Shown here: one piece after another, positions 17,163 through 25,660 of the stretch
How the letters are laid out: every line of letters begins with the position of its first letter
Position numbering within the stretch: position 1 is the first letter of the stretch
Source of the DNA: Geodermatophilus sp. TF02-6
Lineage (GTDB): Bacteria > Actinomycetota > Actinomycetes > Mycobacteriales > Geodermatophilaceae
Direction of reading: 5' to 3'
Assembly (NCBI RefSeq): GCF_003319115.1
Contig: NZ_QOHF01000031.1
Span: 1 to 49,688, forward strand
Length of the DNA stretch: 49,688 bases
Notes under the pieces: generated by a model
What the model saw: only the letters and a program-made list of their open reading frames with translations
Databases searched by the model: none
What the model was told of the DNA's origin: nothing
Program-made: the position numbers and the translations under genes

Positions 17163-18146
17163 ATGCACACACGAGTTCTCGGCAGCAGCGACTTCGAGGT
17201 CTCTGCCATCGGCTTCGGCTGCATGGGCTTCAGCCACGGGTACGGCCCCGGGCCCGGCGCCGACGAGGCGATCGACCTGATGCGCAAGGCCTTCGACCTG
17301 GGATGCACCTTCTTCGACACCGCCGAGGGCTACGGCGCCGGGGCCAACGAGGAGCTCGTGGGCCGGGCCCTGGCACCCATCCGGGACCAGGTGGTGATCG
17401 CCACCAAGCTGCACATCACCGGCGGCGATGGCATGACCCGCGGGGACCTCTCTCGGCAGCTTCGGCAGCGGCTGGACGCGTCCCTGGCCAGGCTCGGCAC
17501 CGACCACGTGGAGCTGTACTACCAGCACCGGGTGAACAAGGACATCCCCGTGGAGGATGTGGCGGCCTGCATGGGAGAACTGATCGACGAGGGCAAGATC
17601 CTCGGCTGGGGGCAGTCGCAGGCCACCGAACAGGAACTGCGCCGCGCGCACGCCGTCACGCCGCTGACGGCGATCCAGAGCGAGTACTCGATCATGGAGC
17701 GGATGTTCGAGCGGGACGTGATCCCCGCCTGCGCGCAGCTCGGCATCGGCTTCGTGGCGTTCAGCCCGCTGGCCAGCGGTTTCCTGTCCGGGAAGGTCAC
17801 CGCCGAGGACACCTACACCGGCGACGACGTCCGGCGGGCCATCACCCGCTTCGACAGGGACAACATCCGCGCCAACCAGCCGCTGCTGGACCTGCTCACC
17901 GCCTTCGCGCAGGAGAAGGGGGCCACCCCGGCGCAGATCTCCCTGGCCTGGATGCTGCACAAGGGCGACTTCATCGTGCCCATCCCCGGATCGCGCCGGC
18001 TGCAACGGATCGAGGAGAACCTCCGCGCCGCCGACGTCGAGCTGACCGACGAGGAGTTCACCCGGATCGAAGCCGAGCTGGCCGAGATCGAGATCCACGG
18101 GAACCGCACCGACGAGGACATCGCCAAGCTCCGTCAGGTCGACTGA
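17163..18146 (+). CDS. aldo/keto reductase
   Basis: NADPH-dependent carbonyl reductase of 327 residues. The catalytic tetrad is complete: Asp52 (FFDTAEGYG), Tyr57, Lys82 (IATKLH) and His122 (LYYQHRVN). The C-terminal cofactor region VPIPGSRRLQRIEENL is typical. The sequence resembles the AKR13-type bacterial group. GAAGGGA precedes the ATG by 10 bases. It appears to be a single-gene unit; a weak GC-rich hairpin follows the stop. Confidence 0.93.
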   Translation: MHTRVLGSSDFEVSAIGFGCMGFSHGYGPGPGADEAIDLMRKAFDLGCTFFDTAEGYGAGANEELVGRALAPIRDQVVIATKLHITGGDGMTRGDLSRQLRQRLDASLARLGTDHVELYYQHRVNKDIPVEDVAACMGELIDEGKILGWGQSQATEQELRRAHAVTPLTAIQSEYSIMERMFERDVIPACAQLGIGFVAFSPLASGFLSGKVTAEDTYTGDDVRRAITRFDRDNIRANQPLLDLLTAFAQEKGATPAQISLAWMLHKGDFIVPIPGSRRLQRIEENLRAADVELTDEEFTRIEAELAEIEIHGNRTDEDIAKLRQVD

Positions 18147-18584
18147 ACACCTCCTTGCGCCGGGCCCTCTCGCGCGGGTTCGTCTGGCGAGCCCGGGAGG
18201 CGGCTACAGGCTGCTCGTCGCCCTGCGCCCGGCAACTGCCGCCTGTCCGCGGCGGAGCCGGGTGGGGGAAGGGTGAGCCGCAGGCCATCAGGATGGCGGC
18301 CTGCACCTCGAGCCGGCCGTGGCCGGGCAGGTCGACCAGGGAGGCCTCCAGGTTCCCGGTGATCGCCCGTCCGCGGTCGAGGCCGCCGCGGTCGATGGCG
18401 ACGTCGCGGACGGCCTGCGGGGGCCTCGCGGATGACGCACGGCAGGTCGGGCAGGATCGGCGCGCCGGGATGCCGTCGTCCAGGACGCGGATGTCCGGTC
18501 GACGAGGGACTCCTCCCGGTCGCCGGGGAGCGATGGCGCTGCACGGTCGGCGACACTGCACCCGGACGAGGAAGGGAGAGCGCC
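18147..18584. other. 438-bp stretch without a convincing gene
   Basis: This interval lies between the aldo/keto reductase and the Lrp-type regulator. CCGGGC and GCCCGG arms soon after the reductase stop could form a terminator. On the minus strand, short protein-like pieces (DVAIDRGGLDRGRAITGN, LVDLPGHGRLEVQAAIL) occur but the open frame switches, as if a divergent target gene of the regulator had decayed. No family was recognised. The right end carries a strong GAAGGGAGAG ribosome binding site. Confidence 0.35.
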
Positions 18585-19022
18585 ATCGATGCCGTCGACC
18601 GGCAGCTGATCGGCCTGCTGCGCGCCAACGGGCGGGCCAGCTACGCCGAACTGGCCCGGCAGGTGGGCCTGTCCGCCCCCGCGGTGCACGAGCGGGTCGG
18701 CAAGCTCGAGGCGGCCGGGGTCGTCCTCGGGTACCAGGCGATCGTCGACCCGGCGTCCGTGGGGCTGGGCGTCACCGCCCTCGTGGGCGTCATCGAGAGC
18801 GACTCGGTCGACGACACCGGCATCGAGGAGGCGCTGCGCACCATGGCCGAGGTCGAGGACTGCTGGCGGGTCGCCGGCAGCGAGGGCTACGTGCTCAAGG
18901 TGCGCGTGACCGACATCCCGGCACTGGAGGCCACCATCAGCGCGTTGAACCGGATCAGAGGCGTCGCCCGCACCCGGACGACGGTCGTCTTGTCCACCAA
19001 GTGGGAGGGTCGCCATGGGTGA
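18585..19022 (+). CDS. Lrp/AsnC family transcriptional regulator
   Basis: A 145-residue regulator: an AsnC-type helix-turn-helix (DAVDRQLIGLLRANGRASYA, LSAPAVHERVGKL) followed by the RAM/AsnC effector domain (VTALVGVI, EVEDCWRVAGSEGYVLKVRV, GVARTRTTVVLS). The start is odd. The expected initiator position is ATC at 18585-18587, placed ideally after GAAGGGAGAG, and no ATG, GTG, TTG or CTG occurs in frame between there and the ATG at 18432. Starting at 18432 would give an unlikely 51-residue extension. Either ATC is used, or a base differs from the ancestral ATG. Effector and targets are unknown. Confidence 0.8.
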   Translation: MDAVDRQLIGLLRANGRASYAELARQVGLSAPAVHERVGKLEAAGVVLGYQAIVDPASVGLGVTALVGVIESDSVDDTGIEEALRTMAEVEDCWRVAGSEGYVLKVRVTDIPALEATISALNRIRGVARTRTTVVLSTKWEGRHG

Positions 19023-19082
19023 CGACATCTCGTCCCGTGGTTGGTCACCTCCCCCGCCACTCAAGTGGGAGGGCTGCCATGG
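18998..19082 (+). repeat. 21-bp direct repeat carrying a ribosome binding site and ATG
   Basis: The 21 bases at 18998-19018 and 19062-19082 are identical except for two adjacent bases. Each has GTGGGAGGG followed by CCATGG. The second copy supplies the ribosome binding site and start of the DUF4229 gene. The first lies in the 3' end of the regulator gene, so the region probably arose by a short tandem duplication. Confidence 0.75.
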
Positions 19083-19393
19083 CCGAGAGGGTTGAGCCGA
19101 CGGGGTCGGGGGCGTCGAGTGCAGGCCCCGCTGCCCCGACGAGGATCGCGCCCTGGCTGGCGATCTACACCGTGGGCCGGTTCGCCATCGCCGTCGCGCT
19201 GGTACTGCTGCTGTGGTGGCTCGGCCTGGCCGGCTTCCTCGGCCTGCTGCTCGGGGTGCTGCTGTCGATGCCGGTCTCCTACCTGCTGCTGCGCCCCTCC
19301 CGCGACCGGCTCACCGCGGCGCTGGCCGCCCGCAGCACGGCGCGCAAGCAGGCGAAGGCGGCTCGGGAGGCCCGCCTGGCCGGCGACGACTGA
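19079..19393 (+). CDS. small membrane protein, DUF4229-like
   Basis: A 104-residue protein with two adjacent hydrophobic segments (about 25-42 and 44-64) and a positively charged C-terminal helix (RSTARKQAKAAREARLAG). This layout fits the DUF4229 family, which often sits beside menA in actinobacteria (from memory). A strong GTGGGAGGG precedes the ATG. Convergent to menA. No function is known; a link to menaquinone synthesis is only suggested by position. Confidence 0.72.
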   Translation: MAERVEPTGSGASSAGPAAPTRIAPWLAIYTVGRFAIAVALVLLLWWLGLAGFLGLLLGVLLSMPVSYLLLRPSRDRLTAALAARSTARKQAKAAREARLAGDD

Positions 19394-19451
19394 AGGACCC
19401 CGCTGCCCCCCATCACTCGCAGGCTCGCGATGGGACCCTGCAGCGGGGCCT
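19394..19451 (-). terminator. structured hairpin repeat, copy A (menA 3' end)
   Basis: Outer stem 19395-19406 with 19440-19450, inner stem 19411-19416 with 19427-19432, loop TCGCAGGCTC at 19417-19426. It is shared with copies at 26436, 39307 and 47191; outer- and inner-stem base pairs differ in a compensated way. The A-C mismatches at fixed positions become G-U pairs if read on the minus strand, where it lies directly after the menA stop and ends in a pyrimidine-rich TCCTT. Probably the menA terminator. Confidence 0.7.
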
Positions 19452-20329
19452 CAGCCGCTGAGCGCGAGCCCGGCGCCGAGCAGCACGCCGGTGACGAGGG
19501 TGAGCTGCCCGGTGGCCTGCAGCGCGCCGATCAGCGCCGGGCCACGGCCACCGGAGAGCACGGTGCGCACCGGCGGCACCGCCAGCGGGACGGCGAGCAG
19601 CGCCAGCAGCGCCCACGGCCGCACCACCCCGATGGCGACGACGACCGCGAACGCGACCACCGGCAGCGCGGCGAACGCGACCCGGGTGCTCCGGTCACCG
19701 AGCAGCACCGCCATCGTGCGCTTGCCGACCGCGGCATCGCCTGCGATGTCGCGCAGGTTGTTGACCACCAGCAGCGCGACGATCAGCAGCCCGATCGGCA
19801 CCGACGCGGCAACGGCGAGCCCCTCCACCGTGCGGGTCTGCGCGAACGTCGTCCCCACGACGGCGACCAGGCCGAAGAAGACGAAGACGAAGACCTCGCC
19901 GAGCGCCCGGTAGCCGTAGGGGAGCGGGCCCCCGGTGTAGGTCCAGGCCGCGACGATGCAGACCGCGCCGACGGCGACCAGCCACCAGCTCGACAGCGCT
20001 GCCAGCGCCAGCCCGGCGACCCCGGCGACGGCGAAGGAGGCCACCGCCGCGACGAGCACCTGCCGCGGGGTCGCCGCACCGGACCCGACCAGCCGCATCG
20101 GGCCCACCCGGGCGGCGTCGGTGCCGCGCCGGCCGTCGGAGAAGTCGTTGGCGTAGTTGACCGCCACCTGCAGGGCGAGGGCCACGACCAGGGCCAGCAG
20201 CGCCGGCACCGGCCGGAAGCCGCCCGCGGCCGCGGCGGCGCCGGTGCCCACGAGCACGGGCGCGAGCGCGGCCGGCAGCGTGCGGGGGCGGGCACCGGCC
20301 AGCCACTGCGCGGGGGTGGCCATGGTCAT
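19451..20329 (-). CDS. menA: 1,4-dihydroxy-2-naphthoate polyprenyltransferase
   Basis: Membrane enzyme that joins the polyprenyl tail to dihydroxynaphthoate, giving demethylmenaquinone. The protein has 292 residues and about eight hydrophobic segments. The first Asp-rich motif is in NYANDFSDGRRGTD, the second in NNLRDIAGDAAVGKRT; both bind prenyl diphosphate through magnesium. The ATG at 20329 overlaps the menE stop (ATGA), with a second ATG two codons later. The tail substrate is likely made by the prenyl synthase at 44.6 kb, and MenG at 25.7 kb methylates the product. Confidence 0.95.
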   Translation of the reverse strand: MTMATPAQWLAGARPRTLPAALAPVLVGTGAAAAAGGFRPVPALLALVVALALQVAVNYANDFSDGRRGTDAARVGPMRLVGSGAATPRQVLVAAVASFAVAGVAGLALAALSSWWLVAVGAVCIVAAWTYTGGPLPYGYRALGEVFVFVFFGLVAVVGTTFAQTRTVEGLAVAASVPIGLLIVALLVVNNLRDIAGDAAVGKRTMAVLLGDRSTRVAFAALPVVAFAVVVAIGVVRPWALLALLAVPLAVPPVRTVLSGGRGPALIGALQATGQLTLVTGVLLGAGLALSG

Positions 20330-21480
20330 ACGTCCAGGACCGCGGCCACGAGGTCGGCAGCAAGGCCCCGGCGGTCGGGCTTGCCGGTGTGCAGGGTCGG
20401 GACGGCGGGGATGCGGTGCAGCTCGCGCGGGGCGGCGGGCGCGCCGAGGCGCTCGGCCACCCACGGGCGCAGCGCGGCCAGGTCGGGCTCGGCCCCGGGC
20501 GCCGGGACGACGGCGGCGACCACCCGCTGCCCCCACTCGTCGTCCGGGCGGCCGAAGACGACCGCGTCGGCGACGTCCGGGTGCTCGCGCAGGGCGCCCT
20601 CCACCGCCTGCGGAGCGACGTTCACCCCGCCGGTGACGACGACGTCGTCCAGCCGGCCGGACACGGTGAGCCGGTCCTCGTCGTCGAGCGCCCCGGCGTC
20701 GCGGGTGCGGAACCAGGCCGTGCCGTCGTCGTCGCAGGCGAAACCCGCCGCGGTGCCCGACGGGTCCAGCCGGTAGCCCAGGGCCAGCGTCGGCCCGGCG
20801 AGCTCGACCCCGCCGTCGGTCACCCGCACGTCGACGCCGTCCAGCGGGACGCCGTCGTACACGCAGCCGCCCGCGGTCTCGGTCGTGCCGTAGGTGGTCA
20901 CCACCGCGACCCCCTCCTCCCGGGCGCGGGCCAGCAGCCCGGGGTCGGGAGCCGCGCCGCCCACCAGCACCGCGGCGAAGGCCCGCAGCGCGGTCGGCTC
21001 CGCGTCCAGGTAACGGCGCAGCTGGGTCGGGACGAGCGCGGTGTACCGCCGGCCGGCCGGCATGCGGGCGACCGCGGCGGCCAGCGGCTCGCCGCGGCCC
21101 AGCACGGTCGGCTCGGTGCCGACCAGCAGCGAGCGGCCGAGCACCTGCAGCCCGGCGATCGCCGACACCGGAAGGGCCAGCAGCCAGTGCCCAGGGCCGC
21201 CGAGGCGGGCCAGGGTGGCCTCCCCGGAGGCGCGCACCGCCGCGGCGGGCAGCAGCACGCCGCGGCCGCCGCCGGTCGAGCCGGAGGTGACCACGACCAG
21301 GTCGGCGCCGGGCTCCAGCGGCTGCTCAGGCCGCAGCACCGCGCGGGCCGCCGCCACCGCGGCGGGCGGCCCGGCGGGCAGCACGGCCAGCGGGGCGGCG
21401 CCGTCGAGAGCGGCGCGCAGGTGGGGCAGGAGCGCGCGGGGGTCGGCCGGCGCGGGGACGAGGGTCAGCTGCCGGGCCAC
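20326..21480 (-). CDS. menE: o-succinylbenzoate-CoA ligase
   Basis: Adenylate-forming enzyme that activates o-succinylbenzoate with ATP and CoA. About 384 residues, shorter than many ligases of the class but normal for actinobacterial MenE. The P-loop is VVVTSGSTGGGRG, followed by TYGTTETAGG, the hinge region SGRLDDVVVTGG, and a C-terminal lysine in HTGKPDRRGL. GTG at 21480 is chosen because a more upstream GTG would run into menC, which diverges from it. The stop overlaps menA. The MenB step that would follow is not encoded in the window. Confidence 0.92.
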   Translation of the reverse strand: MARQLTLVPAPADPRALLPHLRAALDGAAPLAVLPAGPPAAVAAARAVLRPEQPLEPGADLVVVTSGSTGGGRGVLLPAAAVRASGEATLARLGGPGHWLLALPVSAIAGLQVLGRSLLVGTEPTVLGRGEPLAAAVARMPAGRRYTALVPTQLRRYLDAEPTALRAFAAVLVGGAAPDPGLLARAREEGVAVVTTYGTTETAGGCVYDGVPLDGVDVRVTDGGVELAGPTLALGYRLDPSGTAAGFACDDDGTAWFRTRDAGALDDEDRLTVSGRLDDVVVTGGVNVAPQAVEGALREHPDVADAVVFGRPDDEWGQRVVAAVVPAPGAEPDLAALRPWVAERLGAPAAPRELHRIPAVPTLHTGKPDRRGLAADLVAAVLDV

Positions 21481-21521
21481 GGGCTCCGAGGCTACTTCGC
21501 GTGTCGATCTAGGCTGGGCAG
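21481..21521. promoter_or_regulatory. menE/menC divergent promoter region, leaderless menC
   Basis: Only 41 bases separate the two starts. For menC a -10 element TAGGCT (21510-21515) ends six bases before the GTG at 21522, the spacing expected when transcription begins at the start codon itself. For menE, GGAG lies a few bases before its GTG, so that mRNA may have a short leader. Confidence 0.5.
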
Positions 21522-22472
21522 GTGTTGGACGCACCCCTGCCGCAGCTCGGCGAGGTGCGGACCTGGTCGGTGCCGATGCGCACCCGCTTCCGCGGACTCG
21601 ACGTCCGCGACGGCGTGCTCGTCCGCGGCCCGGCCGGCTGGGGCGAGTTCTCCCCGTTCTGGGACTACGACGTCGCGGAGAGCCGCCGCTGGTGGGCCGC
21701 CGCGGTCGAGGCGGCGTGCGCGGGCTGGCCGGCGCCGGTCCGCGACGCGGTGCCGGTGAACGTGACCGTGCCCGCCGTCGACCCCGACCGGGCGCACGCG
21801 CTCGTGGCGGCGTCCGGCTGCCGCACCGCGAAGGTGAAGGTCGCCGAGCCGGGGCAGACGCCGGGCGACGACCTGGCCCGCGTCGAGGCGGTCCGCGACG
21901 CGCTCGGCCCCGTCGGCGCGATCCGGGTCGACGCCAACGCCGCGTGGGACGTCGCCACCGCGGTCACCCGCATCCGCCAGCTGGACCGGGTCGGCCTGGA
22001 GTACGTCGAGCAGCCCTGCGCCACGCTGCCCGAGCTGGCCGCGCTGCGCCGCCGCGTCGACGTGCGGGTCGCGGTGGACGAGGGCGTGCGCCGCTCGGCC
22101 GACCCGCTGCGGGTCGACCTGGGGGAGGCCGGCGACGTCGTCGTCCTCAAGGTGCAGCCGCTCGGCGGGGTGCGGGCCGCGCTGCGCGTCGCCGAGGCGC
22201 ACGGCCTGCCGTGCGTGGTCTCCTCGGCGCTGGAGTCCTCGGTCGGCATCGCCGCCGGGGTCGCGCTCGCCGCCGCCCTGCCGGAGCTGCCGTTCGCCTG
22301 CGGGCTGGGCACCGTCGCGCTGCTCGCCGGCGACGTCACGAGCACCCCGCTGCTGCCGGTGGACGGCGCGCTGCCGGTCACCCGGGTCGCGCCGGACCGG
22401 TTGGACGCGGTCGCCGCCGATCCGGTGACCGAGGCGCGCTGGAGCGCTCGGCTGTCCGCGGTGTCCGAGTGA
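21522..22472 (+). CDS. menC: o-succinylbenzoate synthase
   Basis: Enolase-superfamily enzyme that dehydrates SHCHC to o-succinylbenzoate. The protein has 316 residues. Catalytic Lys pair in AKVKVAE, metal ligands in RVDANAAWD, YVEQPCA and VAVDEGVR, and the second lysine in VVLKVQPLGG are all present. The GTG start follows a -10 at leaderless spacing. It overlaps menD by four bases, so MenC and MenD, which act close together, are co-translated. Confidence 0.94.
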   Translation: MLDAPLPQLGEVRTWSVPMRTRFRGLDVRDGVLVRGPAGWGEFSPFWDYDVAESRRWWAAAVEAACAGWPAPVRDAVPVNVTVPAVDPDRAHALVAASGCRTAKVKVAEPGQTPGDDLARVEAVRDALGPVGAIRVDANAAWDVATAVTRIRQLDRVGLEYVEQPCATLPELAALRRRVDVRVAVDEGVRRSADPLRVDLGEAGDVVVLKVQPLGGVRAALRVAEAHGLPCVVSSALESSVGIAAGVALAAALPELPFACGLGTVALLAGDVTSTPLLPVDGALPVTRVAPDRLDAVAADPVTEARWSARLSAVSE

Positions 22473-24148
22473 ACCCCTCCACCGCTCTGGCTCGGGTGCT
22501 GGTCGACGAGCTGGTCCGCGGCGGCGTCATCGACGTGGTGGTGGCGCCCGGGTCCCGGTCGGCGCCGGTGGCGCTGGCCCTGCTCGAGGCCGAGCGGGCC
22601 GCCCGGCTCACCCTGCACGTGCGCATCGACGAGCGCACGGCGGCCTTCCTCGCCCTCGGCCTGGCCAGGGCGTCCGGCCGGCCGGTGCCGGTGCTCACCA
22701 CCTCCGGGACGGCGACGGCGCACCTGCACGCTGCGGTCCTCGAGGCCGACGCCGCCGGGGTGCCGCTGCTCGCGCTGACCGCCGACCGCCCGCCCGAGCT
22801 GCGCGACACCGGCGCCAACCAGACGATCACCCAGCCCGGGCTGTACGGCGGCGCGGTGCGGGCCGCGGTCGACGTCGGGGTGCCCGAGGCCGGGCGGGAG
22901 GCGGCGCAGAACCGGTACTGGCGGTCCCTGGTGGCCAAGGCGCTCCTCGTGGCCCGCGGCGCGCTGTCCGGCGACCCCGGCCCGGTGCACCTGAACCTGC
23001 CGTTGCGCGAGCCGCTCCTGCCGGACGACGACGCCGGCGAGCTGGACGGACCCTGGGCCGGTCGCCCCGGCGGCGCCCCGTGGACCGACGGCGCCGCCTC
23101 CGCCGCGCCCCCACCGCTCGACCTCGGCCCGGCGCGGACCCTCGTGGTCGTCGGGGACGCGCCTGCTGGGCTCGGCCGAGCCGCGGCCGAGCTCGCGCGG
23201 GCCCAGCGCTGGCCGGTGGTCGCCGAGCCGTCGAGCGGGGCGTGGGCGGCGTCCGTGCGCGGCGGCGCGCTGCTGCTCGGCGTCCCCGGGTGGCTGGCCG
23301 CGCACCGACCGGACCGGGTGCTGGTGGTCGGGCGGCCGACGCTGGCCCGGCCGGTGGCGGCGCTGCTGGCCGACCCCGGGGTGCGGGTGGAGACGGTCGC
23401 GGCCGCGCCCCGCTGGGCCGACGCGGGCCGCTCGACGGCGTGGGTCGGCGCCCTGCCGGCGCCCGGCCCCCCGGCCGACCCGGCGTGGCGGGCGGTCTGG
23501 TGCGGTGCCGCGGCCCGGGTGGGGACGGCGGTCGACGGCGTGCTCGACGCGGCGGAGGCGCTGACCGCCGCCCGGCTGGCCCGCGACCTGGTGGCCGGTC
23601 TCCCGGACGGCGCGCTGCTGGTGCTGGGCTCGTCGACCCCGGTGCGTGACGTCGACCGGCTGGCCGTGCCGCGGGGCGGGGTGACCGTGCTGGCCAACCG
23701 CGGCGTGGCCGGGATCGACGGCACGGTCTCCACCGCGGTCGGCGCGGCCCTGGCGCACGGCGGGCCGGCCGTCGCGCTGCTGGGCGACCTGACGTTCCTG
23801 CACGACCTGCAGGGCCTGCTCGTCGGCGAGGGCGAGCCGCGGCCGGACCTCACCCTCGTCGTCCCGGACAACGGCGGCGGCGGCATCTTCGCCCAGCTCG
23901 AGCCGGGGCAGCCGCGGTACGAGGCCGACTACCGGCGGGTGTTCGGCACCCCGCACGGCCGGGACCTGGTCGCCGTCGCCGAGTCGCTGGGCTGGCCGGC
24001 CGTCCGGGTGGCGGACCCGGCCGGGCTCGCCGGGGAGGTCGGGCGCGGCGGGCCGCGGGTGCTCGTCGTCCGCACCGACCAGCGCGCCGAGGCCGAGCTG
24101 GCGGTCGCGCTGCGGACGGCCGCGGCCGAGGCCCTCGGAGCCAGCTGA
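22469..24148 (+). CDS. menD: 2-succinyl-5-enolpyruvyl-6-hydroxy-3-cyclohexene-1-carboxylate synthase
   Basis: Thiamine-diphosphate enzyme that adds 2-oxoglutarate to isochorismate. The protein has 559 residues. N-terminal Pyr domain with PGSRSAPVALAL and the ThDP glutamate in HVRIDERTAAF; TSGTATAHLHAAVLEA and LTADRPPELRDTGANQTI are strongly conserved. The C-terminal PP domain has GDLTFLHDLQGL and VPDNGGGGIF, the magnesium/ThDP site. GTG overlaps the menC stop by four bases. Isochorismate comes from MenF, encoded convergently. Confidence 0.95.
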   Translation: MNPSTALARVLVDELVRGGVIDVVVAPGSRSAPVALALLEAERAARLTLHVRIDERTAAFLALGLARASGRPVPVLTTSGTATAHLHAAVLEADAAGVPLLALTADRPPELRDTGANQTITQPGLYGGAVRAAVDVGVPEAGREAAQNRYWRSLVAKALLVARGALSGDPGPVHLNLPLREPLLPDDDAGELDGPWAGRPGGAPWTDGAASAAPPPLDLGPARTLVVVGDAPAGLGRAAAELARAQRWPVVAEPSSGAWAASVRGGALLLGVPGWLAAHRPDRVLVVGRPTLARPVAALLADPGVRVETVAAAPRWADAGRSTAWVGALPAPGPPADPAWRAVWCGAAARVGTAVDGVLDAAEALTAARLARDLVAGLPDGALLVLGSSTPVRDVDRLAVPRGGVTVLANRGVAGIDGTVSTAVGAALAHGGPAVALLGDLTFLHDLQGLLVGEGEPRPDLTLVVPDNGGGGIFAQLEPGQPRYEADYRRVFGTPHGRDLVAVAESLGWPAVRVADPAGLAGEVGRGGPRVLVVRTDQRAEAELAVALRTAAAEALGAS

Positions 24149-24263
24149 TGGCGGCCGACCGCCGCCGTGCCGGGGGGACCACCACCGGTGACCGGTCGAC
24201 GGCGTCCACGGGACGCGACCTGCTGTGCCTGCCGGCCCGCTCTCTCGTCCCCGATCACCGTGT

Positions 24264-24325
24264 TCCTCCCGCGTCGGTCGTGCTCTGCCCAGCCTGCTGG
24301 GCAGAGCACGACCGACGCGGGAGGA
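24264..24325. terminator. near-perfect 62-bp palindrome between menD and menF
   Basis: Arms 24264-24293 and 24296-24325 pair over 30 bases with only two central bases (C, T) unpaired. It lies between the ends of two convergent genes and would form the same long hairpin in either transcript. It is best read as a strong bidirectional terminator, though arms this long and perfect are unusual for one. Confidence 0.75.
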
Positions 24326-24394
24326 GGTCCAGGGCCCAGCTGGTGGCTCCCGTACGAGTGACCGGGAGGCGGTGGCACGCCGGCACGGCGCCGG

Positions 24395-25660
24395 TCAGCT
24401 CTCCAGGGCGGCCTGGACGGCGGCGAACTTGGCCTGCGTCTCGGCCAGCTCGGCGGCCGGGTCGGAGCCGGCGACGATGCCGCAGCCGGCGAACAGCCGG
24501 GCGGTGGCCGGGTCGTCGTCGCAGAGCTGGGCGCAGCGCAGGGCCAGGCCGAACTCGCCGTCCCCGCGGGCGTCGAGCCAGCCGACCGGCCCGGCGTAGC
24601 GGCCGCGGTCCATGCCCTCCAGCTCGCCGATCAGCGCGGCCGCGGCATCGGTGGGCGTGCCGCAGACCGCGGCGGTCGGGTGCACCGCGCCCACCAGCTC
24701 GAGCAGCCCGGCCTCGCCGGGAGCCCCGGTGCGCCGCTGGACGCCGGTGACGTCGCTGGCCAGGTGCCGCACGTTGGCCAGTGTCAGCAGCCGCGGCTCC
24801 TCCGGCGCGTTCAGCGTCGTGCAGTAGGGGGCCAGCGCGCCGACCAGGGAGTCGACCGCGAGGGCGTGCTCGGCGCGGTCCTTGGCCGAACCGAGCAGGC
24901 CGGCGGCCAGCCGCTCGTCGTCGGCTCCGGCGCCGCGGGGCGCCGTCCCGGCCAGCACCCGGGAGGACAGCTGCCGGCCGGTGCGGCGCAGCAGCAGCTC
25001 CGGCGTGGCCCCCAGGAGACCGTCGACGGCGAAGGTCCAGCAGTCGGGGAAACGGGCGGCCAGCCGGGTCAGCAGGGTGCGCGGGTCGAGGGGCGCGTCG
25101 GCGGTGACCAGCAGGTCCCGCGCCAGCACCACCTTGTCCAGGTCGCCGTCGCCGATCCGCGCCACGGCCGCGGCCACGGTGGCGCACCACGAGGCCGGGT
25201 CCAGCGCGCCGTCGGCGTAGCGCAGCCGACCCAGCGACGCAGGGACGGCCGCGAGGGTCGAGGTCAGCGCGTCGAGGGGGTCGGCGTCGCCGATCGCGGT
25301 CACCCAGGCGACGCCGTCCCGCCGTCCGACCACGACCTCGGGGACGACGAACACGCTCGTCCCGGCGGCCGGGTCGAAGGCGATGCTGGCGAAGACGACC
25401 GGCCCCGAGCCGGGCACCCCGGCCCGGTCGTCGACCTCGAGTCCGGCGCTGTACTCCTCCCACCAGGTGGCGGCCTCGGCGAGCGCGTCGGGGCCGCGGA
25501 CCTCCAGCCGGGCCGCCTCGCCCCAGCCGACCAGGCCCTCGCCGCGGCGTACCCAGGAGAAGGCGTCGGCCGACGGCAGCAGGTCCAGCAGGACCGGGTC
25601 GTCGGCGAGCGGGGTGGTGGTGACGGCGGCGTCCGGCGAGGTCACGGCAGCCGCGGTCAC
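24395..25660 (-). CDS. menF: isochorismate synthase
   Basis: Converts chorismate to isochorismate, the entry step of menaquinone synthesis. The protein has 421 residues. Chorismate-binding family motifs are clear: [43 protein letters not shown], the [10 protein letters not shown] motif, and [21 protein letters not shown]. Its position beside menD and menG argues for menaquinone, not siderophore, synthesis. The GTG at 25660 follows TACTCT at leaderless spacing. Transcribed divergently from menG. Confidence 0.93.
   Translation of the reverse strand: MTAAAVTSPDAAVTTTPLADDPVLLDLLPSADAFSWVRRGEGLVGWGEAARLEVRGPDALAEAATWWEEYSAGLEVDDRAGVPGSGPVVFASIAFDPAAGTSVFVVPEVVVGRRDGVAWVTAIGDADPLDALTSTLAAVPASLGRLRYADGALDPASWCATVAAAVARIGDGDLDKVVLARDLLVTADAPLDPRTLLTRLAARFPDCWTFAVDGLLGATPELLLRRTGRQLSSRVLAGTAPRGAGADDERLAAGLLGSAKDRAEHALAVDSLVGALAPYCTTLNAPEEPRLLTLANVRHLASDVTGVQRRTGAPGEAGLLELVGAVHPTAAVCGTPTDAAAALIGELEGMDRGRYAGPVGWLDARGDGEFGLALRCAQLCDDDPATARLFAGCGIVAGSDPAAELAETQAKFAAVQAALES

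Noticed and set aside
18432..18584. Start of the Lrp-type regulator at ATG 18432
   Set aside because: It would add 51 residues with no similarity to the family and leaves the strong ribosome binding site at 18571 unused.
24148..24393. Short plus-strand gene after menD
   Set aside because: The frame runs through the 62-bp palindrome into the antisense of menF and has no ribosome binding site or recognisable motif.
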